A stretch of 64,000 nt of DNA from Paenibacillus caui (GTDB lineage: Bacteria > Bacillota > Bacilli > Paenibacillales > Paenibacillaceae), in the NCBI RefSeq assembly GCF_019904135.1, contig NZ_JAIOGQ010000003.1, forward strand, positions 1 through 64,000, written 5' to 3'. The translations under genes were made by a program, and so were the position numbers. A model generated the notes under the pieces. The model had not been told where the DNA came from, did no database searches, and saw only the letters and a list, made by a program, of their open reading frames with translations. Positions 55,412 through 63,681 of the stretch are shown here, piece by piece. Numbering within the stretch: the stretch's first letter is position 1; each line of letters starts with the position of its first letter.

Positions 55412-56018
55412 ATGTACGGTTATTCTCCAGCCTATTCCCCTTACGCTTTCAGACCGGTCTATCCCTTGGATTGGACACCTTCAAAAGTAGAGCTGAACAG
55501 GAAGCTCCGGGCTTTATGGGAGCAGCATGTGTACTGGACAAGATTGACGGTGAACAGCATTGTTGACCGTCTCCCGGATGAGAATGAAACCACCAAGAGG
55601 CTTCTCCGAAACCCGGAAGATTTCGCGGCTGTCCTAAAACCATTGTATGGATCAGCCATCGCGGCCAAGTTCGCCGAATTGTTCACGGAACATATCCACA
55701 ATCGCGGCCGAACTCGTCAAGGCGCTGCAGGCCGGGAACTCCGCGGCAGCGGCAGACGCCCAGAAACGTTGGTATGCCAATGCGGAAGCCATTGCCGACT
55801 TTTTGAGCCGGATTAATCCCTATTGGTCCAAAGAGGAGTGGAGACAGATGCTCTTTGAGCATCTGAGACTGCTCAGCAAAGAAGTTACGACTCGTCTTGC
55901 CGGAAACTATGCCGAGAACATCGCCTTAAGCGACCAGATTGAGTCCCAGGCGCTTGGCATGGCTGACGTAATGACAAGCGGGATCATCCGGCAGTTTCCG
56001 TCGGCCTTTCTTGGCTAA
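55412..56018 (+). pseudogene. Frameshifted spore-former protein (family often mislabelled acetylglutamate kinase)
   Basis: Two overlapping frames make one protein. Frame one runs from ATG 55412 (after gaaggagc) through YGSAIAAKFAELFTEHI; frame two continues TIAAELVKALQAGNSAAAAD to the stop at 56018. One surplus C at 55696/55697 explains the switch; removing it gives an intact product of about 201 residues. Without correction, frame one ends at 55816 after a nonsense tail. The restored protein resembles a helical family of Paenibacillus and other Firmicutes often annotated as acetylglutamate kinase without kinase motifs. A sigma-E-like promoter lies upstream. Real mutation and sequencing error cannot be told apart here. 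Confidence 0.8.
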
Positions 56019-56050
56019 ACGGGCGGTTACACGAATGAATTCTTTACCCG

Positions 56051-56083
56051 AAAAGGATGAGCTTTTGACGGCTCGTCCTTTTT
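56051..56083. terminator. Terminator between 56018 and the kinase gene
   Basis: AAAAGGATGAGC pairs with GCTCGTCCTTTT. T-rich on the plus strand and A-rich upstream, so it may serve both converging genes. Confidence 0.8.
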
Positions 56084-56164
56084 GCTCGGGCAGAGGAATC
56101 CGATTTGCTAAGCTGAAAGGGGTGGAGGCAGAAATAAAATAGGACGGATTATGCTTGACAGAAG

Positions 56165-57481
56165 TCATATGCTGTCTTGCAATTCTAAAGGCAAGCAAAT
56201 GATGCAGACCGTGCCTTTGCCTTTTTCACTTTCATAATTCATTCTTCCCTTCATTTCCTCGACGATTCGTACAGCAACGGAGGTGCCTAGACCGGTTCCA
56301 TTTTCTTTTGTCGTGTAAAACAGCGTTCCGATCCGGCGGATCTCTTCCGGGGTCATACCTTTGCCCTCGTCAATAATTTTAAGCTCAACCTGTTTGCCTT
56401 TTAACTCCAGATTAATCTGTACAACTGCGTTCTCGGTTGAAGCTTCCACCGCGTTCTTAATTACGTTGACTAAAGCCTGCTGGAGCTGACTGCGATCGGT
56501 ATAAATGAGTATGGGCCCTTGCGTTCGGCTATCGAAGCGTATTCCTTTGTAGCTGGCCAGCGGCGTTAACAGGATAATGATATTCTCAATGAGTTCAGAC
56601 AAGCAAAACGTCTCGCACTTCGTCAATTTCGGTTTTGAAAAATTCAGATAATCATGGATGACCGATTCTGCCCGTGCCAGCTCTTCGAGCGCGATATGCA
56701 AATAATTTTGTTTTTTGCCCTCGCAGCCCGTAACGCTCATCAACTGCAAAAAACCCTGAACTACCGTAAGCGGGTTGCGGATTTCATGCGCAATGGATGC
56801 CGCGACTTCACCTAATGTTTTAAGCTTTTCCGCGCGTTGAATCTCCTCTCTCATGCTGGTTCGTTCATGGTTGAATTCCAGAAGCATGCACGATAACCAG
56901 GTCCCCAAGCTTTGAATCGATCCTAGAAACAGGACTGCCACAAAGGGATCAAAACCAACAGGCTTTTGAACCTGTTTAAGGGCTGAAGATGAAAGGAGCA
57001 CAAGCAGCATCACTATAGAGGGAAGCAGGGAAACAAGAGTTGCTGCCTTGATTCGGCGGCTTCCGGTTAATCGTTTGGTCATTTTGCAAAATAATAAAGT
57101 TCCCAAAAAAGTCAATGTAACGCTTATATATCCGTACCATATGAAACTTCCGGACAGATAGCTGCGGGTAATCATAATCATGAGGTAGTTGATAAAGCCT
57201 GCGAGCGGCCCGCCATAAATCGTGGAAATGACAAGCGGAACATATCTGAGATCCCAGTAAAGATCCAGCGCGTAATAGGAGAAAATCAAGCATAGTGAAG
57301 ATGAAGCTCCTTGCAGCACGCCTATCAAATAGGGAGACTGAAAAAAACGTCTGCGTTCGCCAAAAGCTGTATGGACCAGAACAGGAGCTAACACAATAAG
57401 GACATTAAGAAGTAATTTTTCCAGCAACATGGCCTTGTTCGAACCCCTTATTCCAGAATCTGTACCTTCGATCTGATGCAT
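56165..57481 (-). CDS. Sensor histidine kinase, KinB-like, orphan
   Basis: 438 residues on the minus strand. The N-terminal about 205 residues hold six or so membrane segments with a 5TMR-LYT-like pattern (VPLVISTIYGGPLAGFINYL). There is no PAS domain. The kinase core has the H box with H232 (SIAHEIRNPLTVVQGFLQ), N box LVNVIKNAVEAS, and G boxes DEGKGM and GTGLGTSVAVRIVEEMKG. No response regulator is adjacent. The shape matches KinB-type kinases that feed the Spo0F-Spo0A phosphorelay, so a role in sporulation onset is inferred. ATG 57481 has taggtga upstream; ATG 57427 is an alternative. Confidence 0.85.
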   Translation of the reverse strand: MHQIEGTDSGIRGSNKAMLLEKLLLNVLIVLAPVLVHTAFGERRRFFQSPYLIGVLQGASSSLCLIFSYYALDLYWDLRYVPLVISTIYGGPLAGFINYLMIMITRSYLSGSFIWYGYISVTLTFLGTLLFCKMTKRLTGSRRIKAATLVSLLPSIVMLLVLLSSSALKQVQKPVGFDPFVAVLFLGSIQSLGTWLSCMLLEFNHERTSMREEIQRAEKLKTLGEVAASIAHEIRNPLTVVQGFLQLMSVTGCEGKKQNYLHIALEELARAESVIHDYLNFSKPKLTKCETFCLSELIENIIILLTPLASYKGIRFDSRTQGPILIYTDRSQLQQALVNVIKNAVEASTENAVVQINLELKGKQVELKIIDEGKGMTPEEIRRIGTLFYTTKENGTGLGTSVAVRIVEEMKGRMNYESEKGKGTVCIICLPLELQDSI

Positions 57482-57728
57482 TCACCTATGTAGAATAAAA
57501 ATACTAAACTTTTATATGGAAAGCTGTCGTTTCATGACGAAGTTCTAAATTTGTTTTAGAAAAGTTTGAGTAATAGGCGAATAATTTAGAAGAATGCCAT
57601 TGCATAATATGCGAAGGTTGGGGTTTTCAAACCTGGGAGCTGAACCTGCAGAAATAAACATGGAAGCCGCGGATTTATGAAAAAGGCAGCGCCGGGCAGG
57701 GGCGGGCAAACTAGCAGCTGATTCTTAT

Positions 57729-57774
57729 GGCAAATCAAGGTTATCCGGACGTTTCCGGATAGCTTTGATTTGCC
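57729..57774. repeat. Two-part perfect hairpin
   Basis: Outer stem GGCAAATCAA / TTGATTTGCC (10 bp), symmetric 3-base internal loop, inner stem TATCCGGA / TCCGGATA (8 bp), loop CGTT-like. No T-run. It fills the gap between the kinase gene and the genes read towards it. GGGCAGG (57694) and CCTGCCC (57788-57794) may extend the structure. Confidence 0.8.
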
Positions 57775-57794
57775 AAGACTTTGGCTGCCTGCCC

Positions 57795-57884
57795 TTAGCC
57801 TCTCTTCTTTTTTTGCGAGACCATATAAATGATCCAAATGACTAGAACAATCAGCAAAATATACATGCGCCAGAATCCCTTCAT
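57795..57884 (-). CDS. Possible 29-residue membrane peptide
   Basis: A minus-strand frame gives MKGFWRMYILLIVLVIWI and then IYMVSQKKKRG: one membrane helix followed by a basic tail. No convincing ribosome site precedes the ATG, and the frame continues open upstream, so the start is doubtful. It sits 106 bases after the ykuD-like gene on the same strand. The membrane-helix pattern is the only support. Confidence 0.3.
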   Translation of the reverse strand: MKGFWRMYILLIVLVIWIIYMVSQKKKRG

Positions 57885-57990
57885 TCGTTTACAGCCAGTG
57901 TACCATACCAAGCGGGCTGCTGAAAATGAAAAGAGGACGCCGAGCGGAGAGGCTGAACACAAAAAGTTCTCGTGGGCTTTGCTCTTCGGT

Positions 57991-58329
57991 CTAAGGCCTG
58001 ATCGTGACGCGCGTGTGGAGGGGAACCAGCTTGGACAGAGCAAGTACATCCTGATTGTACATCCGGATACACCCGTGGGAAACGGATTTTCCAATAGATG
58101 AAGGGTCGTTTGTGCCATGGATACCGTAATGAGGTTTGGACAGGCCCATCCAGAACGCGCCGAAAGGTCCGCCCGGGTTGGGTTGTTTGTTGACTATGGT
58201 ATATTCGCCCTGCGGAGTTTGGTTCACAATGGTCCCGGTTCCGACGGGAAAGCCCCGAACGACACGATCCCCATCCAGCAAGTATAGCCTATGATCTGAC
58301 AAATCGACAATAATCCGGTAATTGGGCAT
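57991..58329 (-). CDS. Minimal L,D-transpeptidase (YkuD domain only)
   Basis: 112 residues on the minus strand, essentially a bare YkuD domain. The active site H71-G-T ... S84-H-G-C87-I-R-M is intact, with catalytic C87. The family makes 3-3 cross-links in peptidoglycan or attaches proteins. There is no signal peptide, membrane segment or LysM domain, which is unusual for an enzyme acting outside the membrane. The YkuD enzyme of B. subtilis spores carries LysM. The start has aaaggagaatg on its strand (RC of 58330-58345). Confidence 0.88.
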   Translation of the reverse strand: MPNYRIIVDLSDHRLYLLDGDRVVRGFPVGTGTIVNQTPQGEYTIVNKQPNPGGPFGAFWMGLSKPHYGIHGTNDPSSIGKSVSHGCIRMYNQDVLALSKLVPLHTRVTIRP

Positions 58330-58402
58330 AAGACATTCTCCTTTAACTGATAAAATAAGGTATGCGGGCGTCCAAGTTTCGGTGTATGATATTACTTCAA
58401 AT

Positions 58403-58431
58403 TTGAGTCTATATTAAGAATGCTTTAAAAT
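58403..58431 (+). promoter_or_regulatory. Sigma-A-like promoter for the yitT gene
   Basis: TTGAGT (58403-58408), 17-bp spacer, TAAAAT (58426-58431), 35 bases before the ATG. Confidence 0.55.
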
Positions 58432-58465
58432 TTATCTAAGAACATATACAGAAGGGGTTGTAGCA

Positions 58466-59332
58466 ATGGTACATAAGCACAGGAAACTATCGATCGGAGA
58501 AATCATAACCCGGTTTATTTTCATTACGGCGGGCGCCGTTTTAGCGGGTGTAGCCCTTGGTATTTTCCTCGTTCCGAATGATATTATTGATGGAGGCATT
58601 ACGGGGATTTCGATTATGCTGGACCAGGCGACGAGCCTTCCGCTCGGCCTGTTTCTTTTTGTGATCAATCTGCCCTTCCTGATCATCGGGTACAAGCAGG
58701 TGGGTAAGACTTTTGCGGTTTCTTCCCTGTACGGCATCTTGATTTTGTCGATTACGACCACGTACTTGCATCATGCGAAAGCGTTTACGAACGAAACGAT
58801 TCTGGCCGTCCTTTTCGGGGGGCTGCTGCTCGGCCTCGGCGTCGGTTTGGTGCTAAAATTTGGAGGTTCCACGGACGGTGCGGAGATTCTGGCGATACTG
58901 ATTTCCAAGAAAACCAATGTCCCGGTCGGACAAATCATTCTTATCATTAACGTAATCATCTTTATCGTCGCCGGATTTTATCTGGGCTGGGATTCGGCCA
59001 TGTATTCCATTTTCACTTATTATATCGCTTCCAAAGTTATGGACATTGTGGTGGAAGGTCTTAACGAATCGAAATCGGTCACGATTATTTCGAAAGAGTA
59101 CGAAGAAATTTCGCAGGCGATCATGGATCGGCTGGGCCGAAGCACCACCTATCTGTACGCCAGGGGCGGCTATACGAAAGAAGATACCCAGATGGTTTAT
59201 TGTGTAGTGACCCGCCTTGAAGTGGCCAAGCTAAAAGCCATTGTTCACGATATTGACAAAAGCGCCTTTATGGCGATCGAGCATGTATCGGATGTTTCCG
59301 GCGGAAGCTTTACCAAGAAAAGCATTCATTAA
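58466..59332 (+). CDS. YitT-family membrane protein
   Basis: 288 residues. Five to six membrane segments (about 15-200) with the family's GIFLVPNDIIDGGITGISIM and LKFGGSTDGAEILAILISKK motifs precede a C-terminal DUF2179 domain (about 205-282, including YLYARGGYTKEDTQMVYCVVTRLE). Several paralogues occur in Bacillales; their transport substrate is not established. The ATG follows cagaaggggttg. It is a single-gene unit with its own promoter and terminator. Confidence 0.9.
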   Translation: MVHKHRKLSIGEIITRFIFITAGAVLAGVALGIFLVPNDIIDGGITGISIMLDQATSLPLGLFLFVINLPFLIIGYKQVGKTFAVSSLYGILILSITTTYLHHAKAFTNETILAVLFGGLLLGLGVGLVLKFGGSTDGAEILAILISKKTNVPVGQIILIINVIIFIVAGFYLGWDSAMYSIFTYYIASKVMDIVVEGLNESKSVTIISKEYEEISQAIMDRLGRSTTYLYARGGYTKEDTQMVYCVVTRLEVAKLKAIVHDIDKSAFMAIEHVSDVSGGSFTKKSIH

Positions 59333-59361
59333 ACTTGTACTTCAGGAACACTCAATGCGTG

Positions 59362-59405
59362 AAAAGCCTGATCTTCCTTTCGTAGAAGGAGGACAGGCTT
59401 TTTTT
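59362..59405 (+). terminator. Terminator after the yitT gene
   Basis: AAAAGCCTG pairs with CAGGCTTTT, with an inner TTCCTT/AAGGA stem, then T residues. Confidence 0.85.
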
Positions 59406-59520
59406 CATGCATACTGTGAAGAAAGTAACAGCATTTTGGAAATATTAAGGGTACCTTGACACAGGGTTCCAGGTTACGGCCAAGGCCATAAATCAGATTC
59501 GGAAAATATTTTAAAAACAG

Positions 59521-59549
59521 TTGAAAACCCCAGCGAATTAAGCAATAAT
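59521..59549 (+). promoter_or_regulatory. Sigma-A-like promoter for kimA
   Basis: TTGAAA (59521-59526), 17-bp spacer, AATAAT (59544-59549). Confidence 0.5.
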
Positions 59550-59600
59550 AGCAATTGTTTTCAAAATGTCACTTGTGTTGTAAAGGATGATGAGATTAGC

Positions 59601-61418
59601 ATGTTTGGAAAAATGAAACGGCTTCTAATCGGGAGGCCAAGAAAGTCGGCGGAGCTCGAAGCGGAAAAGCTGGGCAAGCTTAAAGCGTTAGCGATTTTGT
59701 CCTCCGATGCGTTGTCGTCTGTTGCTTATGGTACCGAGCAAATTTTGATTGTGCTTGTGGCAGCCGGTTTTACTGCCCTCTGGTACTCGCTTCCGATTGC
59801 CGTTGCGGTTCTCGCTCTGCTTGCCATTTTAATCGTATCGTACCGCCAGACCATTTTTGCCTACCCCACGGGCGGCGGTGCTTATATCGTTGCAAAAGAC
59901 AATTTGGGCAAGATATCCAGTCTGGTTGCAGGCGGCTCGCTGCTTGTCGATTATATATTGACCGTTGCGGTCAGTTCTTCCGCAGGCACGGATGCCATAA
60001 CTTCGGCCTTTCCTGCCCTGCATGATTATCGCGTAACCATTGCTTTATCGATGATCGTGATTCTTACAATTTTGAACTTAAGAGGCGTTACCGAGTCAGC
60101 CAGTATTTTGGCCGTTCCCATTTATCTGTTTGTTGTGGCCATCTTTGTTCTGATTGTATGCGGAATAATTAAATATTTCACAGTCGGCGCTGCGGCAGCT
60201 CACGCTGAATTCGGCTCGGTGGTATCAAGCGTTAGTCTGTTTCTGCTGCTAAAAGCGTTCAGCTCGGGCTGTTCGGCATTGACCGGTGTCGAAGCCGTTT
60301 CCAACGCGATTCCCAACTTCAAGGAGCCTGCGCCTAAAAATGCGGCCAAAACGCTCATGATGATGGGGATTATCCTAGGCGCGATGTTTTCGGGCATTAC
60401 ACTGCTGGCCTACTGGTTCGGCATTTCGCCGGAGTCCAAATCAACGGTTGTTTCCCAAATTGCGGAAGCGACGTTCGGGCGCGGCGTTATGTATTTCATT
60501 GTTCAGGGTGTGACTGCCGTCATTTTGTTCCTGGCCGCCAATACGGCATATTCAGCGTTTCCGCTGCTTTCCTTCATGCTGGCCAAAGACAAATATATGC
60601 CGCATATGTTCATGGTTCGCGGAGACCGCCTGGGTTTCTCCAACGGCATTCTGTTTCTGAGCGTTCTGTCGGCCTTGCTTGTCATTGTATTTCACGGGAA
60701 TACCGAAATGCTGATTCCGCTTTATGCCGTAGGCGTGTTTATCCCGTTTACGCTATCGCAGGCAGGCATGATGGTAAGATGGATCCGTCTTAAGCCGCAA
60801 GGCTGGATGGTCAAATTGTTTATCAATACGGTAGGCATGCTGACGACCCTGATCATTACCCTGATCTTTATTTTCACCAAATTTCAACAGGTATGGGTAG
60901 CCTTTATTTTTCTTCCGTTTGTGGTGTACCTGTTCTACAAAATCCGTGTTCACTATGATAATACGGCAGACCAGCTGCGGATTGATCTACGGAACGAGAA
61001 GCCGATTACAAAAGGAAATACGGTTATTATTCCGATTTCCGGCATTACCCGGGTCGTGCTGAATACGGTCAGCTACGCAAAGACGTTATCCGATAATGTC
61101 GTTGCCGTTTATATCGGCTTCGATGACGAGTCCATTCAGAAAATGGAACAGAAATGGGCGGAATGGGATCCGGGAATCCGCCTCGTCGTTCTCAAATCGA
61201 GATACCGGAGCATCATGCGCCCGTTATACAAATTTATTCAAACCGTAGAATGGAAGATCGCTGCCGAAGATCATGTGACGATCCTGATCCCGCAATTCAT
61301 TACGAAGCACTGGTGGGAAAATGTGCTGCACAATCAAACGAGCATCATGATGAGGGCGTTTTTCATCAGAAATAAGGAAGTCATAGTTACAACTGTTCCT
61401 TTCCATTTGGACCGTTAA
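59601..61418 (+). CDS. kimA: KimA-type high-affinity potassium importer (APC/KUP superfamily)
   Basis: 605 residues, near the 607 of B. subtilis KimA (YdaO), with strong likeness throughout: LKALAMLSSDALSSVAYGTEQI-like start, YPTGGGAYIVAKDNLG, GGSLLVDYILTVAVSSSAGT, LLLKAFSSGCSALTGVEAVSN, and FIPFTLSQAGM. About twelve membrane segments are followed by a cytoplasmic domain of about 150 residues, which in KimA contacts c-di-AMP. It imports K+ with protons. I find no ydaO-type c-di-AMP riboswitch in the 268 bases upstream, only a simple promoter. The ATG has aaaggatgatgag upstream. Confidence 0.88.
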   Translation: MFGKMKRLLIGRPRKSAELEAEKLGKLKALAILSSDALSSVAYGTEQILIVLVAAGFTALWYSLPIAVAVLALLAILIVSYRQTIFAYPTGGGAYIVAKDNLGKISSLVAGGSLLVDYILTVAVSSSAGTDAITSAFPALHDYRVTIALSMIVILTILNLRGVTESASILAVPIYLFVVAIFVLIVCGIIKYFTVGAAAAHAEFGSVVSSVSLFLLLKAFSSGCSALTGVEAVSNAIPNFKEPAPKNAAKTLMMMGIILGAMFSGITLLAYWFGISPESKSTVVSQIAEATFGRGVMYFIVQGVTAVILFLAANTAYSAFPLLSFMLAKDKYMPHMFMVRGDRLGFSNGILFLSVLSALLVIVFHGNTEMLIPLYAVGVFIPFTLSQAGMMVRWIRLKPQGWMVKLFINTVGMLTTLIITLIFIFTKFQQVWVAFIFLPFVVYLFYKIRVHYDNTADQLRIDLRNEKPITKGNTVIIPISGITRVVLNTVSYAKTLSDNVVAVYIGFDDESIQKMEQKWAEWDPGIRLVVLKSRYRSIMRPLYKFIQTVEWKIAAEDHVTILIPQFITKHWWENVLHNQTSIMMRAFFIRNKEVIVTTVPFHLDR

Positions 61419-61425
61419 ACGAACA

Positions 61426-61473
61426 ACAACAGCCGGGCAAGAGAATCTCTCTCTTTAGCCCGGCTGTTGTTTT
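61426..61473. terminator. Terminator after kimA, possibly bidirectional
   Basis: ACAACAGCCGGGC pairs with GCCCGGCTGTTGT around an AGAGA/TCTCT inner stem, with T-rich ends on both strands. It lies between converging genes. Confidence 0.9.
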
Positions 61474-61492
61474 AGGCAATGCTTAAATGCAT

Positions 61493-61678
61493 TTAGGAGT
61501 TTGATTTGTTTGCTGTGTCCGGATCCTCCGGTTTGTCCGTCAAATCCTCCTGGATTTCATTCATCATGTCCCCTACGGCCTCTTCAATATAATCGGTAGG
61601 GGCGGGCCTTTCGGGATCCGGATCGGGAAGGGAATCGAAGCCGGGCTCCTGATGAAGTTCTTCGTTCTTGTGATCCAT
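61493..61678 (-). CDS. Small acidic hypothetical protein
   Basis: 61 residues on the minus strand, with a high content of Asp, Glu and Pro (GFDSLPDPDPERPAPTDYIE) and no hydrophobic segment. It is probably disordered and cytosolic. A clear aaggatg site lies about 10 bases before the ATG (RC of 61683-61692), which supports it as a gene. No family recognised. It converges on kimA. Confidence 0.6.
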   Translation of the reverse strand: MDHKNEELHQEPGFDSLPDPDPERPAPTDYIEEAVGDMMNEIQEDLTDKPEDPDTANKSNS

Positions 61679-61827
61679 GGACGAACATCCTTTCTTCGTT
61701 CTGATATCGGTATGATCTCGGCAAGGCGGCTGCTCAGTTTTTTAGCCGACCGGCAGGCATATACCCAAGCGTATCCTCGAATTCATCATATTTTATGATA
61801 TATCCACAAACTAAAGGAGGAATTCAC

Positions 61828-61971
61828 ATGGGTGGCGTTGTTGGTGGAGTCGGCTGCGGTCCGGTCGGTCCGGTCGGCCCAGTCGGCCCAGGCCATTTCT
61901 GGACTTCGACAGGTACGATCCTGGTACTCTTTATTCTGTTGGTCATTATTACCCGTTCCTTCTTCATTTAA
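61828..61971 (+). CDS. YjcZ-family tiny sporulation-type membrane protein (47 residues)
   Basis: Starts at ATG 61828 after aaaggaggaattcac, an almost ideal ribosome site. 47 residues: a Gly/Pro/Val-rich N terminus (MGGVVGGVGCGPVGPVGPVG) and a membrane tail TGTILVLFILLVIITRSFFI. This is the YjcZ/tiny-TM pattern of Bacillales spore-associated peptides. Its tail nearly copies the 35-residue protein at 55072. The ATCATATTTTATGAT palindrome (61785-61799) lies upstream and includes a CATATTTTA stretch like a sigma-E/K -10. Confidence 0.85.
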   Translation: MGGVVGGVGCGPVGPVGPVGPGHFWTSTGTILVLFILLVIITRSFFI

Positions 61972-61988
61972 AAATAGCGGTCGAAGAC

Positions 61989-62018
61989 AAAAAGGCGGTC
62001 CTTACGGACCCGCTTTTT
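61989..62018 (+). terminator. Terminator-like hairpin after the YjcZ-type gene
   Basis: GGTCC/GGACC stem with imperfect GGCG/CCGC extension, then TTTTTT. Confidence 0.65.
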
Positions 62019-62152
62019 TGCTTTTATGCCCGTATTTTCTCACCGGTTGCGAATTCTGATGCTTGAGCAGCTCCGCTCCCCCCTGAGAAATAACCACGTT
62101 ATTATGCTTAACAGCTTTTTCTTTCATTCATGCAGCTTTCCAAAAAAAAGGG

Positions 62153-62181
62153 TTGATCTTGACCTGGTTTATGGATATAAT
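62153..62181 (+). promoter_or_regulatory. Promoter of tRNA-Leu
   Basis: TTGATC (62153-62158), 17-bp spacer, TATAAT (62176-62181). The stretch from 62020 to 62150 shows no other feature. Confidence 0.65.
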
Positions 62182-62235
62182 AATTTTTGTGACATTTAAA
62201 AGGTTGTCTGCTTCAGGCGATGTACCTGAATCCTT

Positions 62236-62321
62236 GCCGGGGTGGCGGAATTGGCAGACGCACAGGACTTAAAATCCTGCGGTAGGTGACTACCGTACCG
62301 GTTCGAGCCCGGTCCTCGGCA
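62236..62321 (+). tRNA. tRNA-Leu (TAA)
   Basis: 86 bases with the long variable arm expected of class II tRNAs (GGTAGGTGACTACC). Acceptor GCCGGGG/CCTCGGC, anticodon TAA at 62270-62272, T arm CCGGTTCGAGCCCGG. CCA is not encoded. Confidence 0.95.
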
Positions 62322-62329
62322 TAATCTAT

Positions 62330-62389
62330 AAATCCTCCTTTACCCGAACTGCCTGCTGACCGGCAGATTGGAGTAAGGAGGATTTTTTT
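62330..62389 (+). terminator. Terminator after tRNA-Leu
   Basis: AAATCCTCCTTTA pairs with TAAGGAGGATTT, enclosing a CTGCC/GGCAG hairpin, then seven T. Confidence 0.85.
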
Positions 62390-62421
62390 CATATAATAAG
62401 CTGTGTTAGGAGTTGAACCAG

Positions 62422-63072
62422 GTGGCAGGACAAAAATATTATGTGGTATGGGAAGGCAAAACGCCAGGTGTTTATAGCAGCTGGGCGGAATGCCAGAAGC
62501 AGACCAGCCAGTATCCGAATGCGAAGTATAAATCTTATTCCTCCAAAGTGGAAGCGGAAGCGGCCTACAAGGCAGGCTGGAAGGGGAACTGGGGCTGCGG
62601 AGCGCAGAAGGGTGGAAGAGGCACGGCAAGCGCCAAGGCGGCAGGTAGTGGGTTTGCTTCGGCTGAAATCAATTACAACAGCATTTCCGTCGATGTGGGA
62701 ACACGCGGAAATCCCGGGCCCGTGGAATACAAGGGAGTCGATACCGCTTCGGGAGAAGTGATTTTCTCGGTCGGGCCGATCAGCAAAGGAACCAACAATC
62801 TCGGAGAATTTCTGGCTATCGTACATGCCCTCGCGCATTTGAAGAAAACGGGCAGCGACAAAGTGATTTATTCCGATTCCGAGAATGCCATCAACTGGGT
62901 CAGAAAGAAGGCGGTATCCACGACTCTGGTCCGGGACGACTCGACAGCTGAAATCTGGGGCCTTGTTGACCGGGCGCTAAACTGGCTGCACAGCAACAAG
63001 TATGAAACCCAAATACTGAAATGGCAGACAAAGCGGTGGGGAGAAATCAAAGCGGACTACGGCAGAAAGTAA
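62422..63072 (+). CDS. rnhA: Ribonuclease H1 with N-terminal hybrid-binding domain
   Basis: 216 residues from GTG 62422, which has ttaggag 9 bases upstream; TTG 62413 in frame is too close to the site. Residues about 4-46 are a hybrid-binding (viroplasmin-like) domain (YYVVWEGKTPGVYSSWAECQ). A Gly/Ala-rich linker follows, then an RNase H fold with acidic residues in ISVDVGTRGNPG, NNLGEFLAIVHAL, IYSDSENAINW and the final KADYGRK. It cleaves RNA in RNA-DNA hybrids. The VDVG start of the first strand differs slightly from the common TDGS form. Confidence 0.88.
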   Translation: MAGQKYYVVWEGKTPGVYSSWAECQKQTSQYPNAKYKSYSSKVEAEAAYKAGWKGNWGCGAQKGGRGTASAKAAGSGFASAEINYNSISVDVGTRGNPGPVEYKGVDTASGEVIFSVGPISKGTNNLGEFLAIVHALAHLKKTGSDKVIYSDSENAINWVRKKAVSTTLVRDDSTAEIWGLVDRALNWLHSNKYETQILKWQTKRWGEIKADYGRK

Positions 63073-63127
63073 GCAATTGAAGCTTTTCTTTTGCCTTTGG
63101 GGACGGAAGTTAAAGGAGATGAACGGA

Positions 63128-63556
63128 TTGGAGTTTGAGAAATGGATCGGTCGCCATGTCACGGTTTTTCGCATCAATGACGACCGCACTTATTCGGCGC
63201 GTGTTGATGGCTGGGATCCGGAAAAGGGACGTCTGCAGCTCGGTCCCAAACCGGTTTATATTTCGGCTGACGATATATTGAAGATTATGCCATCGGAGCC
63301 TGGCCCTTTTCGAAGGGGACCGGCAGCAGGCGTTTCGGCACATCCTCATTCCGTAGGCTATGTGCTGAACGACAGCCTTCAATATGAGAACGCCATTCTT
63401 TTCCGTTCCCCCGTGACCGTATGGAAAGGAGACCGGGTCATCCGCTATCGGGCGATTATCGTAGCCCATGACAAAGTGGAAGTTACGCTGAGAAGCGGCG
63501 AAAAGCTGCTTAAACAGGAATACTGTTTTGTCGCCAGATCGATCCGCGGAAATTAG
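63128..63556 (+). CDS. Hypothetical protein with two small beta-barrel-like segments
   Basis: 142 residues from TTG 63128, chosen because taaaggag (63111-63118) is 9 bases upstream; ATG 63119 directly abuts that site. The N-terminal part (WIGRHVTVFRINDDRTYSAR ... GRLQLGPKPVYISADDILKI) has the alternating pattern of an SH3-like or YolD-like barrel. The C-terminal half (YENAILFRSPVTVWKGDRVI, VEVTLRSGEKLLKQ) is also beta-rich. No membrane segment or catalytic motif is seen. I do not recognise the family. It starts 55 bases after rnhA and may share its transcript. Confidence 0.6.
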   Translation: MEFEKWIGRHVTVFRINDDRTYSARVDGWDPEKGRLQLGPKPVYISADDILKIMPSEPGPFRRGPAAGVSAHPHSVGYVLNDSLQYENAILFRSPVTVWKGDRVIRYRAIIVAHDKVEVTLRSGEKLLKQEYCFVARSIRGN

Positions 63557-63681
63557 GTCTTTATGTCTATTTTTCAAGGAAAATCATGTAAAAGGTAACA
63601 AATATGAAGATTCATGTCGATAAAAGTACATAGGTTTGGGTAATTAGACCGAACACGGAAAGACAAAAAGGAGCGACACGA

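Noticed and set aside
55681-55720. Programmed frameshift in the gene at 55412
   Set aside because: No slippery heptamer, internal ribosome-like site or downstream hairpin is seen at the switch point.
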